DNA from: Hesseltinella vesiculosa
Lineage: Eukaryota; Mucoromycota; Mucoromycetes; Mucorales; Cunninghamellaceae
Reading direction: 5' to 3'
Assembly (NCBI GenBank): GCA_002104935.1
Contig: MCGT01000001.1
Coordinates: forward strand, 1,691,001-1,755,000
DNA length: 64,000 nt
Within the stretch, counting starts at the first letter, position 1; each line of letters begins with the position of its first letter. The notes under the pieces are model-generated. The model did no database searches. It was not told the DNA's origin and was given only the letters and a program-made list of their open reading frames with translations. This document shows positions 22,082-33,970 of this stretch, piece by piece. The translations under genes were made by a program, and so were the position numbers.

Positions 22082-22495
22082 GAGGTGAGAAAGGGAGGCG
22101 ATGCAGCAGATGCTGGGAAAAATAAAAAAAAGGACAAGAAAACCATCCCGCATGTGAAAATGCTTTTTTTTTTGAACGCCCGTCAGCACAGTGCTTCCAA
22201 AAACGCATCAATGGCACTCTGTCAGCCAAATAGGACGGGTTCCTTTTTTTTTTTTTTTTTTTTTCATTGCATGGGGTAGCTTGCGATTTCTGTTTGAAAG
22301 AGCAGACACAGACTGTGGCTTTTAGGCATGCTGTTTGGTTTTTAGCACGTTCACTTCAGACCTATTGTCAATGGTGTCCATCGCATGGTGTGGGGTGCGG
22401 GGTCGGCATTTTTTATTTTTTTTTTGTCATTTTTTTTTCTCAGGCGCCATTTCTTTTTCTTTTCGTCTTCTTTCACGTCCCTGAACACCAGAAAT
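22082..22495. promoter_or_regulatory. divergent promoter, peroxin-like gene / SDR gene
   Basis: 414 bp between two divergent start codons, with T-runs at about 22244 and 22418-22440. On the minus side TTTTTCCCAG (about 22115) resembles a 3' splice site, so a short upstream exon of the C1-Pex24 gene may lie here. Confidence -1.
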
Positions 22496-23692
22496 ATGCA
22501 AATCAAAGGAAACACATTCATTGTCACCGGAGGGTAAGTGGATCCCGTTGTGAGCCACACTCATCTTCTTTAATGCAGTGCCAGCGGTCTCGGTGAAGCC
22601 ACGGTGCGCCATCTTGTCAGCCTAGGTGCCAATGTCGCTGTAAGTCTTGTGGAAAGGGCTACTGTCCGCATTGATTTATCATTGTTCATGCTTTAGATTT
22701 TCGACTTGAACAAAGAAGGAGCGTAAGTGCATTCTGTTCTTTTTCAAACGTTCCTCCTGCACGTGAAAGTTGGTAGACTTGTGCGACTGACCCCCCGTTT
22801 TTTTTAACAGTGAAGGCATTGCCAAAGAATTGGGTGGTCAGACTTTTGTCCCAGGTGAAGTGGATGTGACTTCAGAACAAATCGTTCGAGAAGCTGTGCA
22901 AAACACCGTGGCAAAGTTTGGTAAATTGGCAGGTGTCATCAACTGTGGGGGCGTAGCCAGTGCTGCTGTGACGGCTCGCCGTGGCAACTCTGCTCATACC
23001 ATGACCATGGAGATCTTTGAATACACCATTCGTGTCAATCTTCTTGGCACCTTCAATGTCTGCCGTCAAGTCAGTGAAGTCTTGGTCAACCAAGACCCTT
23101 TTACCGAAGCGGGTGAGGACCGAAAAGGGAAGACGTCGTTGACAAACTGACGCGACCTTTTTTTTAGGGGAACGTGGGATCATTATCAACACGGCTTCGA
23201 TCGCTTATCAAGACGGTCAGAAAGGGCAAACAGCCTATTCTGCATCCAAGGGTGGGGTGGCTGCCATGACCTTGCCCATGGCTCGGGACTTGGCCAATGC
23301 TGGTGTTCGAGGTAACAAAAGGGAGACGTTAAAAAAGAAGTGAATACCAATTTTTTTTTGCTAGTCAACACCATTGCCCCAGGTGTGTTTGGTAAGTTTT
23401 ACACGCTTGTGCTTTTTTAGACAGAAGTGATTGAACCTATGCTCTCCCCCCCTTAGCTACTAACATGACGTCGGTGATGAAAGACGCTGTGGTGAAAGAT
23501 GCCTTGTTTCCCACTGGCAAGGTAATCCTCTTTTTTTTTTTTTTTTGATATTCCTCGCAGCTGATGTCCTCCATTCTATTGTAGGGTCACCCTCAAGACT
23601 ATGCTTCTTTGGTGGCATTCCTGATTGAAAATGGTATGATGAATGGTGAAGTAGTGCGAATTGATGGTGGTGCTCGTTTGGGCAAACTTTAG
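22496..23692 (+). CDS. Short-chain dehydrogenase, HSD17B10/3-hydroxyacyl-CoA dehydrogenase type 2-like
   Basis: NAD-dependent classical SDR, 256 aa. Eight exons: 22496-22533, 22579-22639, 22697-22722, 22811-23112, 23168-23311, 23365-23391, 23457-23521, 23585-23692; two are only 26 and 27 nt. Motifs: cofactor-binding TGGASGLGEA (residues 11-20), acidic FDLN after beta-2 (NAD preference), INCGGV in the NNAG position, catalytic Ser in NTASIAY, YSASK, then VNTIAPGVF. The GVFATNMT and DGGARLGKL ends resemble type-2 hydroxyacyl-CoA dehydrogenases, which are mitochondrial in animals. No clear targeting peptide is visible, so location is open. Family firm, substrate inferred. Confidence -1.
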
Positions 23693-23971
23693 AAGACAGG
23701 TTAATAAATTAAAAAAAAATCATGCCATGGATTTATTTTGCCCTCGATCGACATCCTCTTCTGTGATTGACAGGTGTGCCAAAAAGGTAATAGAGAGCGA
23801 GCTACAAAATCAGGCTATGATGCTTTGGGAAAGATGCAGCCCAGAAAATGTGTTTTTTTTTAATAATCACAATGAAACTCAAAATATGCAAGTGTATAAA
23901 TATCAACTATACCAATAATGTTGGAGCGGGGATGTGTTTGAATGAAGATGTATGGAGAGAGGGGGGGGGGA

Positions 23972-24939
23972 TCAGTTACCCAGCATCATTTTTACAAATT
24001 CATCACAATTGATTTGGCCATCCCCATCCAAATCAGCTTCTCTAATCATAGCATCCAATTCTTCTTCCGTCAAGGTTTCATTCAACGATTGCATCACTCG
24101 GCGAAGTTCTTCACGATCAATATAACCATTGTTGTCTGAATCAAATACCCTAAAATAAAATAATGCATCAGGATTATCTCCTTTCATGCCTCCCCATTTT
24201 TTTGTGTTACATCATCACCGAACCTTCTCCACTTACTTGAATGCTTCACGTAAATCATCCAATTCATTATCAGACTTGAGATTTTGGACAAGACCAAGGA
24301 ATTCTTCAAAGTCAATCGTGCCATTCCCATCCGCATCCACATCATTCACCTGTTCAAAATCAAGAACATATTTTGTGAGTTTCCTTTTACGTCGGTGGAC
24401 AAGAATAGGTTTGTGTGAGGGCACACAGACAATTCGGTTTTTTTTTTTTTCTATTTTTTTTTTTTGCACAGCCCATTCACTCGTTGACTCTTATGATCCA
24501 TTGTATCAAAAAAATGACTCACCATATCTTGTAATTCGGCTTCGTTGGGGTTCATACCAAAAGACTTCAACACTGTCCCAAGTTCTCTGGCAGTAATGGT
24601 GCCGTCACCGTCTAATTTATCGGGGCAAAAGGATGAGTGCTTCGGCTTGCCGGTTTGGCTTGACTACCTTTGTCAAAAAGTTGGAAGGCTTCTCTATATT
24701 CGGATATCTTGTCTTCTGTTAATTGATCAGACTGTATAAAACCAGATGAAAAAATAAATGTCAGTCATGCAAAACGAATCCTATAAAAACCTGCCGACAT
24801 TGACCCCCCTCCCCCATGTCTGTCGGTCAGACATGCCGTTTTCATTTTTCCTCCCGTGCTAGACCCTTCCCTCTTCTCACAATGATAATAAAATAAAAAC
24901 AAAAACTAGCCCACAAGCATTCTTATGGACGCTTACCAT
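23972..24939 (-). CDS. CMD1: Calmodulin (divergent)
   Basis: Four-EF-hand calcium sensor, 148 aa, canonical length. Exons: 24937-24939 (the ATG alone), 24668-24731, 24523-24611, 24237-24349, 23972-24149. All four loops keep the ligand pattern: [48 protein letters not shown]. The N-terminus ([20 protein letters not shown]) and linker positions are typical, but the central linker ([11 protein letters not shown]) and the C-lobe helices differ from the nearly invariant animal/fungal sequence, so this may be a paralogue rather than the essential calmodulin. The first intron (205 bp) lies directly after ATG, a position known from many calmodulin genes. It converges on the SDR gene with a 279-bp gap. 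Confidence -1.
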
Positions 24940-25858
24940 GGTTCAAAGCAAAAGCCAAAAAAATAAAAAATAATAAAAAGTGAAAAAGAGAGGGGAATGT
25001 GTGACAAAACAAAAAAAAATCGTTCTTTTTGGTCCGTTGCGATCCATTTTGAAACCCAGCCGTGTTTGCTTGGCGATGGCTTTTTTGAAAGCCATGTCAA
25101 CGCTACCATCGTGATGACGCCAGTAGGAAATTAACATAAAATCACGTCATCCCAAGTTCGTTTTAAATGAACCAAAACTTCTCAATTTCTGAATTTTTTT
25201 TTCCTCTATTTACCAGCACCACCTCCTTTAGTACCAAATGGGGTGAATTTGTTCAAAAGCAGGTGTAATCAGATTCATGGACTTGATTTGACAAGGATGA
25301 ACGGCTCAGATTGGCAAGGGGAAAACACCCGATTCCATGACAGACGCATTTCTTCAAAGACTCTCCCTTCTTTTTTTTTTTCTTCCGGAAGTACGTAGCA
25401 AAAAGGGGGAAACCCCTCCTCATCCCTATTTGGTGACCAGCCTCTGCAGCTGAATGAGAAAGAATACACGTTGAAGAAAAACAGAGAGAGCCAAAGTTCA
25501 TCCAATGTGACGTGGGTTATTTTTATTTTCTGAGAAATGATGTCATGGGCCAATGCCTTCCTCAACGGAGGCAGCCTGACCCTCCTTTTTGAAAAAGGTC
25601 ACATGATCCAGATCGATAAAAAGGGGTCCAAGGTGTTCCTCGGGTCATCGCTTCTTTGTTGAAGCAAAAAGATAGCTCGTTGTTTTCAACATCCGCAACC
25701 TTCTTTTGTTTTTTTTTCTCACGGTTCAGAAACAGACATGATTGGCGGAGGGTCAAATCCAAAAACAGGTATAAAACCACATCTGACCCAGCCGTTTCTC
25801 TTTTGTTTTTTTTTTCTTCTTCTTTTTTTCTTTTCAGAAATAAAAAATCGTATATACC
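24940..25858. promoter_or_regulatory. divergent intergenic region, calmodulin / ornithine aminotransferase
   Basis: About 0.9 kb shared upstream region. Besides the TATA element noted separately, it holds a CRE-like GTGACGTGGG near 25508 and Py-rich stretches just before the aminotransferase ATG. No additional gene supported. Confidence -1.
25770..25776 (+). promoter_or_regulatory. TATA box of ornithine aminotransferase
   Basis: TATAAAA in the context CAGGTATAAAACC, 83 bp before the ATG at 25859 and followed by a pyrimidine-rich 5' leader; the only gene-proximal element in this spacer that matches a strong TATA box. Confidence -1.
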
Positions 25859-27339
25859 ATGGTTCAAGTATCTAGCAAAGAAGTCGTTCGTTTGGAAAAC
25901 GAATTTGGTGCCCACAAGTAAGACACGTGAAAGGACAAGAGGCTTGTTGCTGATCTATTTTTTTTGGATAGCTACCACCCTCTTCCTGTGGTGTTCGCCA
26001 AGGCTGAAGGTATCTGGGTGTGGGATCCTGAAGGCAAGAAATACATGGACTTCTTGTCAGCCTACAGTGCTGTGAACCAAGGCCACTGCCATCCCAAGAT
26101 CGTCAAGGCTTTGTGCGACCAAGCCCAAAAGCTCACGCTGTCATCGCGTGCTTTTTACAATGATGTTTTCGGTCAATATGCCGAGTATGTGACGAAATAC
26201 TTTGGCTACGACATGGTCTTGCCCATGAACACCGGTGCTGAAGCTGTTGAAACCGCCATCAAGCTCGCCCGTCGTTGGGGTTATGTGAAGAAGGGCATTC
26301 CTGAAAACAAGGCTGTGGTCTTGAGCTGTGCCGACAACTTCCATGGACGCACTGTCGCTGTCATCTCCATGTCCACCGATCCCGATTCCTATGCTGGCTT
26401 TGGTCCTTACCTTCCCTTGGTCGGTCCCACCGATCCTGTCACCGGTATCACTATCCGCTACAACAGCGTGGAAGATCTCGAAAAGGTCTTTGCTGCCAAC
26501 GGTGAAAACATTGCTGGTTTCCTGGTTGAACCCATCCAAGGCGAAGCTGGGTAAGGGTTGGCTAAATCAGACGAGAGGCAGGTGATTGACATGCACTCCT
26601 TTTTTTTTTTTAGTATCATGGTGCCTGATGATGGCTACTTGAAGGCCTGTTATGACCTCTGCAAAAAGTACAATGTCCTGTTCATTGCCGACGAAATCCA
26701 AACGGGTCTGGGCCGCACAGGCGATATGTTGTGCCATCAACACGACGGCTTCCGTGCTGACATGGTCTTGTTGGGCAAGGCTCTCTCTGGTGGTGTCTAC
26801 CCCGTGTCTGCTGTCTTGGCCGACAAGGATATCATGCTTTGCATCAAGCCTGGTGAGCACGGCTCCACCTATGGTGGTAACCCCTTGGGCTGCGCTGCCG
26901 CCATCGCTGCTTTGGAGGTCATGAAGGAAGAAAACCTTGTCGAAAAGAGCCGTGTCCTTGGTGAAAAGTTCAGACAAGCTCTCCGCAAGATCGACAGTCC
27001 CATTCTCCAAACTGGTAAGTGATCAGGATCGAAAAACCTCGGAAGGGAAGATCCAGCGTCACTCATCTACCTTCTCACAACTTAGTGCGAGGCCGTGGTT
27101 TGTTGAATGCCATCGTCATTGATGACTCCAAGACCGAACGATCTGCCTGGGAACTGTGCTTGCTGCTCAAGTCCAAGGGTCTTTTGGCCAAGCCCACCCA
27201 TGACAACATCATCCGCCTCGCTCCTCCTCTCTGCATTACCGAAGAAGAACTGATGGAAGGTGCTCGCATCATTGAAGAAGCCATCCACGAGCTGGTCACA
27301 ATGAGCAAAGACGATATCCCCAATGAGCTTGAAGCTTAA
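25859..27339 (+). CDS. CAR2: Ornithine aminotransferase
   Basis: PLP-dependent class-III aminotransferase converting ornithine and 2-oxoglutarate to glutamate semialdehyde and glutamate, in arginine catabolism. Predicted 430 aa from exons 25859-25917, 25972-26550, 26614-27014 and 27086-27339. Motifs: [76 protein letters not shown] with the conserved Asp, PLP-lysine in [17 protein letters not shown], and [13 protein letters not shown]. No N-terminal targeting peptide, agreeing with the cytosolic fungal enzyme. Codon choice in exons 2-3 is strongly C-ending, suggesting high expression. Assignment is firm. Confidence -1.
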
Positions 27340-28634
27340 GTTCTTCATTTGTATAAAATAGTTTCTCACAAATCCTGACAAATGTTTATGTTTATAAAAA
27401 AATTGCAGTGCATCTTTTTTTCAGAAATGTTCCTGAGAAAAACCTTATCGGAGCATCATGGTCGTGGAAAAAAAAGGAGGATCCTCATTGGTTCCGGGTT
27501 TCAAATGATTTGTGATGCAAACTTTTGCTTGCACACAGACATTTCCCATTGGTGGATAGTCTTTTTTTTTTTTTTTTCCAGAACAGCCCCAGAATGCTGA
27601 TAATATGCAAAGCATACGCGACCATCATGACTACACCAACGCAAATGATCATGACTGTCTGTCAAGTTGCCTCGGTTAAAACAAAGCCAGCGCGGTGATC
27701 GTGACTGGACAACCTCAAGATCAGAGTTTGACAGATGAGCGATCGTTTTTTTCTGGACCGAGATGCCAATCTTGGTCTCAACAAACCCCGTTCTTACCCT
27801 TGCGATTATTTTTCCCTTGCCACTTTTTTTATTTTCAAGGGTTTTTTGAGAGTGACCAGCGACTTGATGTTCCCTCATGCCCAGATAGTGGACGTCCCCC
27901 CAGACGTGAGTGCTTTTTCTGCCCGTTACACCAGCGATCGGGCTTCCCGTTTAACTTTTCTTTCGTTTTAAGAAAAAGCACGATGCAATTGGCGATCGCC
28001 ATACTCCTTCCTGTGCCAAAACTTTTTTTTTTTTTTGAGCGGTATTTCACTAAGCAACCAGTGGGGACCCCGTCTCTCCTTTCCCAGGCTTTCATTCTGG
28101 CTAGCCTACCCAAACCGAGCGGAATCGGAAAGGCAAAGAACAGGGAAGTGGGCAAGCCATGGTCACCGCCCCCATGTTTTCAAAAGTTTTCTGCTTCATC
28201 CTAGAGCCCAGATATCCAAGGACAAAAATGGTTTGAAAAAAAAAATTGGCAACACCATTGAGCTCTGACCAATGAAGTTCAATGTCCATTTTTGCCCGCC
28301 GGAGGTTGGACCCTCGACCGATGACGCAACGCCCATTCTCCAGGAACTAAAAAATTACCCCATCCTGTAAATCCCCCCTTCCACAACGACCCATCCCAAC
28401 CAGGCTGCTAGCCTTGAGATTTATGCGAATTGTCTATCTGATATAATCAGAGGTGGATGGCCATCAAGAAAAGGACAGCCGGCAGCAATAGGTAATGGCG
28501 AGTCCGTAAATTTCCCGTGACTGAGTCATGGGCCTGCAAAGCAGGGGAATGCCCTCTCCAAGGAAGCCGACTTTTTGTATCCTGTCTTCCACTGCGACTA
28601 ATAAAAAAAAAAAAGTCATCTTTATGATTCTTTA
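27340..28634. other. convergent intergenic region
   Basis: About 1.3 kb between two converging genes. A 169-codon plus-strand frame (27695-28204) is low in recognisable features and Phe/Ser/Pro-rich because of T-rich DNA; not called. No tRNA, repeat or transposon ends seen. Confidence -1.
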
Positions 28635-29778
28635 CTAGCGGTCAAAATGAATAAATAAATTATAACCATTTCTAGCAGCCCACGCCTTGCGGATTTGGTA
28701 TGATTTTTCTGAAGCATCAGATGTTTCCGCGACGTCCAGGTCGGTAACGAGCATATCCTCAACATCATGATCGCATCGCTGGATGGTGCCCAAGAACGGA
28801 GTGCTGATTTGCGTGCGGCCCATGAGCTTGTCAGGCCCATCCTCGGGTGACATCACCACATCGTTTGCCCCATTGGCAAACACAAAGCAGATCTCGAATT
28901 CAAAGGCGCGGCAAGTCGACACACCATTCACAAACGTCACTTCACACATGCGATCGCGCTTCAAGCCTTCTTCACCAGCGTCTTCATAAGACTACCGTTG
29001 ATATAAAATGGTAGGATGAGCACCCCATCCGATTCTTCTTCTTCTTCGTCCTACCCAGTAAGCTACGACAGAAAGAAAGGTTAGAACTCCGCACAACGTC
29101 TCTCCGTTTCCATACTGGGCTTTACCTGGAGCTAATATCAGCTGGGCGCCTTGATCAAGGGCCATGTTTGCAAAGCCATCATGAAAGGCAATGTCCCAGC
29201 ACAGCAGCAACCCAACTTTGAAGCCGAATCTGGTCATGGCTGTGGGAAACTCTTGGCCCTGGAATCATACGAGGAGCAGAATCCAAAATAAAAGGATGAG
29301 GCACAGCAACCAAAAAAAATGGCTGCGACTTACTGCCGTTGTTGATGGTTTCTCTGGGTGCCACAGATGGACCTTGCGGTATTCAATCAGCACTTGGCCA
29401 TCCTTGTCAATATAATAGGAGACATTATACCGATTGCCATCGGTAGGGTCCAGTTCTGCAAACGATCCAGGCACAATGTCCACTTGATAACGTTTGGCCA
29501 GTTGGGCAAAGTGGTCCCGGTATTCTTTCTTGTTGTCCAACAGCGACTTGTCAATGACAATACCTTGGACAGCACACCTTTTGAAGATTGGGAATGTCAG
29601 TATGTCATTGGCAAGATGGAGATGGGTTAGGTTACTCAGGAAACACAATCAGGTCTACATTTTGACGAGCTGCCTTGCTAATGTAGTCCTCCATGGATGT
29701 CAAGTTGCAGGCAACATTGGCTTCATGGCAGCCTTTGCGTCGACTGATATTCAATTGTACAGCTGCTACTCTGACCAT
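28635..29778 (-). CDS. Carbon-nitrogen hydrolase (nitrilase superfamily)
   Basis: Predicted 294 aa; exons 29636-29778, 29334-29577, 29126-29258, 29055-29062 (8 nt) and 28635-28991. The catalytic triad of the superfamily is visible: Glu in LIVFPEC, Lys in YRKVHLWHPEK, Cys in VGLLLCWDIAFHD. Start MVRVAAVQLNI is typical. Members hydrolyse non-peptide C-N bonds (amidases, omega-amidase, ureidopropionase); nothing visible fixes the substrate. The fourth exon encodes just the junction Ala-Tyr-Trp (LAP-AYW-S), as expected for the family (P-x-x-W); skipping it would shift the frame. Confidence -1.
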
Positions 29779-30726
29779 TGTCGAATGAAGGAGTGAGTAA
29801 AAGGAAAAGGCTTACTGAAAGGAAAGCAGGTGCGTAGAAGCGGAAAGAAACACACATCCGGCGTTGGCCCTCTTGCCTTTTTGAATGAGTCCTCCCCAAG
29901 CCAAAATCTGTTCTCCGCTGAATGACTATTGCTCAGACTGACACCAGAATTTGCTTAAAATTGATGCATGCTAAGATCTATTGACAACAAAAAAAGGTTC
30001 TTGGATAAGCTGGTGCAGAACTAGGACTGTCAACAAACTTGGACCATCCTGGCAAAATGGCTGGACCGTCCTTTCTTGTAGGGCTTCTAGCTTGGCACCA
30101 CGTCTGCTACAATGCTTGTTATTATCGACAGAATCTTGTACCATCAAGGACTAACTGTGTGAAAAGTTTGACGTCAATCAGTGAAGGTCAGATTTTTTTA
30201 TGAAACCTGTTCATTTTTGTCCTGGTCGGCAAGGGGGACTCTTTTGCTTTTTATAAAACACGGATACACTACACTGCAATCTTAAGCTGATGAATCAACA
30301 TGAAATTTTGGATGGGAACAGGTTCTTATCAAAGGTTTGGATGCTGAAGAATTCAAGTCTATCGGCGATGGTCACCCAGCCAACTTGTCATCCAAAAAAA
30401 AAAAAATAAAAAATCACCAGCAGACATTCAGCCCGTCTTGGAAGTCGTGGCGATAGCATACACTCTGCTGCATCACCGCTTCCATTGGCTGCATGAATTC
30501 GGCTTCCTTGCGATGACTGGGCAGAGAGCGGCTCGTTACTTTAGTGCCCTCTCTTGGATCACTGGAAGGGCAACAAGCTCCAGGCCAGTGATTGGCCCTA
30601 CCTTTTTTGGGTTGCTGGGAGTCATTTTTGAACAGATATTTTTTTTCTTGATAGTGAGCGGTGGCGTTCCTTTTCAATTTTTTTTTATTTGCCTTTCTTC
30701 TTTATCCATTATACCAAAACTGAAAG
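29779..30726. promoter_or_regulatory. divergent intergenic region, C-N hydrolase / RPC34
   Basis: About 0.95 kb; A-run at 30394-30407 and T-runs before the RPC34 start. No gene or repeat recognised. Confidence -1.
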
Positions 30727-32072
30727 ATGTCTGAGCCCATGGAAGCCGTGGAACAAGAAGGCGATGCTCCTCTGGGCCTTTCTCAGGCCGAGTGGAAGTT
30801 TTACCAGTTTGTCCAGAACCATCCAACGGTAAAATCTGCTATTTTACAATGGTTGATTTCTCACGCTTTTTTTTTTTTTTTTTCATGTCGTCTACAACCC
30901 CAGGGATCAAAATTTGGTGATCGGCCTCCTGACATGGAGCTCAAGGAAGCCTATACCGCCATGAACTCATTGCTGAAAAAGGTAGACAACCCATCGGCAG
31001 CATTACGATCTTGATCTCTCGATCCTCACCCTTGTCGTTGATTAGAATGCTCTGGAAGTGCTTCAAGTGAACAATGAAAACTTGGTCAAGGCTATTGATC
31101 TTAAGGATGCTGAAAAGTAAGCTTCTCTTTTCCATGTTGTGTCCACTCGGACGGTTGCAACACAGGCATGCTCATTCTTCTCGATGGTCGGATTCTAGGG
31201 CCAGCCGATTGAACGACGAACAACGGTTAGTGTACAATGCGATTCGCGCTGCTGGCAACAGTGGGATTTGGACTAGAGATTTGAAGAAAAAGACAAACTT
31301 GCACACCATTGTATTGAACCGCACCCTCAAAACGTTGGAAAACAAACAAGAAATCAAATCTGTGAAACATGTCAAAGTAAATCATTGGCAGTGGAGGAGG
31401 ATGCTACAGGTGCTCACCACTGTTTTTTTTTTTTGAAACAGTACCCCACGCGCAAAATCTATATGCTCTTCAACACTACCCCTTCAAGTGAAGTCACTGG
31501 TGGGGCCTGGTACACGGATCAAGAATTGGATGTGGATTTCATCGACAGTCTGAAGGCTGCCTGTTTGAAATACATTGCTGCCCGCGTAAGCTGGCAGAAA
31601 AACCAAAGGCACGGTCGCCTAATGATTCTTTATATCGCTTTGATAGAGCTTCCCTCGATTAGAAAATGTGCGTGATGGTGTCTATGGTCCCGAATATGAA
31701 CACTACCCGACATCGACCGAAGTACGACGTTTCATTACCGAATCTCGCATTTCGTCCATTGATTTGTCGGTCAAGGATATCTCAAGCCTGTTGGATGTGC
31801 TGGTGTATGACGGCGAAGTAGAAAAACGACTGCCGTTTATGGATGGCATGGACGAGCTTTCGGATGGCGAAGACGATGAAGCGGCTCTGGAAGAAGCTGG
31901 TGCAGGTATCCAGTGGACTTACAAGGCCACTCGAAAAGCCAAATCCCGCCTGCCTGTCGAAGCCATGACCGAAACTCCTTGCGGTCGTTGTCCCTCATTT
32001 ACTTTTTGTAGTGAAAAGGGCCCAGTTTCTCCTTCGAATTGTGAATACTTCAAGCGATGGCTTGACTTTTAG
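30727..32072 (+). CDS. RPC34: RNA polymerase III subunit C34/RPC6
   Basis: Pol III-specific winged-helix subunit of the RPC3/4/7-type heterotrimer that contacts TFIIIB during initiation. Predicted 332 aa from exons 30727-30828, 30904-30981, 31046-31116, 31199-31376, 31442-31585, 31647-32072. Landmarks: SRLNDEQRLVYNAIRAAGNSGIW at the second winged helix, KTNLHTIVLNRTLKTLE, then KYPTRKIYMLFN, GGAWYTDQELDVDFI, and the C-terminal cysteine cluster PCGRCPSFTFCSEKGPVSPS followed by NCEYF, which binds an Fe-S cluster in this family. Length agrees with orthologues. Assignment is firm. Confidence -1.
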
Positions 32073-32700
32073 ATGTGGCATCCTATGTACATTTACCCAT
32101 CGGCCATCCTTTGCCCAGCCCCTATTTTTTTTTTTTTTTTTTCATATCAGTCCTTCCATACACAAAATAAATCAATTGCATCCTCACAACCCAATTTTTT
32201 CTCTTCTCTTCTAACGAACATATCGTCAGCTTGTTTACCATGGCGCACTGAGAATGATCGCCTCATTGGATGGGTTATTCTAGCCTCCGTATTTTTGGAG
32301 CCGAAGATCCAAATCAAAATGGCCAGGGGACAAGATGGCACAACTGTCCAGCTGCTTCTCCTCGGTGCCAAGCAAATAACCAATCGGCTGATCAGTGGCG
32401 CGTATTGATGAACGATTCACATATGGCGCTCCTGCTGACCAAGCCTGCATCCATACTGAACCCGATCATTCCGCGCTGTATATTGAAACATACTGTGCCG
32501 GTACTACCACCTTTTCCAGCGAATTTTCAATGCCGCTCAAACATCCATACTCTTGTCTTGATCTCCATCCTCTCCCAACACTAACATGACAGTCGCCCCA
32601 AGCATCCAGGGAACGTGCTGAACGAGATCGACAACCCCTCCACCCCAAATCATGGTAGTAGGACTGTTTCGTATTTACTGGGCAGGCATTGTTTCTAAAG
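32073..32700. other. convergent 3' region
   Basis: About 630 bp after RPC34 and after TVP18 on the other strand. T-run at 32127-32142; no gene supported. Confidence -1.
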
Positions 32701-33590
32701 CTAGACAACGTTATCGACACCAGTGCCGCCAAGAACTCTAGATGTACAAAACAAAAAAAAAAATGGGCATTGTGCACAGAGTATGCATGAAAAAAAAATC
32801 CTTACTTTGTGCTGGCGAATGGCTGACCCTTGAAGGCAGCCAGGCCATAAAAAATGGACGCCAAGAGCAGGAAAACCGCCGCGGCAATTAATGGACCCAC
32901 GTTCAGCAGATTGGACAAAAACATGATAATCGCAAACCTGCAGCATAAAAAATATCAGCCTCAGATCATTTGGAACGACCAACGTTCTCACCCTAGGTAC
33001 AAGGCTGCACGGAAATAGCAATTTTCAAAGTAGGACAGGAATTGATCACTGTGAAAAAGCTACTGTCAAAAAAAAAAAAAAAAAAAAAAAAAAAGTCGAG
33101 ACACCTCTTTGTCTACTTACAACTTGGGACTGGTGGGGCAGATCTGGATCAAATCAAAAATGAAAAGGTATAAATATTTCCCCTTGGGTCTCCAATGAGC
33201 TTACCTTGAGACAGAGTGGTATTTCCACAAAGATCAAAATTATAGCAATCACCCTGTTCGTATTAAAAAGCAAGACGTCAGGAAGCCATTGGCGAGGTTT
33301 AAAAAAATCCATGTCTTTTTACCAGCCGACGATGCTGAAGACGACGTGTGACATGAAGCCAAGAATACCAAATATGATCAGCACTATGAAAATGACAGTG
33401 AGAAATGTATCCTTGCCAAGCGGCTGTAAGAACTTTACTGATGACGGCTATGAGGCCAGTCCTGCGTAAAAGAAACAAGACAGACCCGTCAGCGAGTGGC
33501 GTTTATGTCATTCAGGCTTTCTCTTAGTCATGCTTACCATTGGCCGTACAGGCTGAAATTCATGGACGTAAATTCACTTGCAATGCTCAT
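32701..33590 (-). CDS. TVP18: Golgi membrane protein Tvp18
   Basis: Small four-span Golgi membrane protein of the Tvp18 family. Predicted 144 aa from eight exons: 33538-33590, 33439-33461, 33323-33383, 33205-33253, 33121-33143, 32992-33048, 32806-32937, 32701-32737; two exons are only 23 nt. Family words in order: EFTSMNFSLYGQWTGLI, IFGILGFMSHVVFSIVGW, FVEIPLCLKICPTSPKF, then YFENCYFRAALYL and LLASIFYGLAAFKGQPF. An acceptor (TTTCATCCCAG) precedes the ATG, so a 5'-UTR intron is likely. All phases join; family assignment is firm although no single frame shows it. Confidence -1.
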
Positions 33591-33970
33591 CGTTTTGATC
33601 AGATCACTAATCTGGGATGAAAGAAGAAAGGAAAATAAAAGACTGAAACAAGGTAAGAGACAATGAAATCCAAAAAAAAAAGAAAGGGTCTCATCTGTTT
33701 GCTCACGTGCCCAGTCATTGCTCAGCTGCCAGGCCATTGTTCATGTTCCTTGCCAAGGCTTCAACCCTCTTTGAAATTTTCTGCTTTGCATGAATCGTCT
33801 CAAAAAAGAATGGCTGCGAACTCCACAGCCTTTCTCTTGGCAAGTCTGATCTATCATACCATGACAGAGAAAAAAAAAGAGTGTGTTTATGACTTTCATT
33901 CTAGAATACAAGGTTTGGTAGAAGAGTGATGAATCTCGGATGCAGGAAAAAAAAATAGCGGGTGGTTGTT
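33591..33970. promoter_or_regulatory. TVP18 upstream region
   Basis: About 380 bp between TVP18 and the end of ISA2, both minus strand. Probably carries the TVP18 5'-UTR intron; no coding exon recognised. Confidence -1.

Noticed and set aside
27695..28204. 169-codon plus-strand frame
   Set aside because: Phe/Ser/Pro-rich translation of T/C-rich spacer, without splice context or domain.
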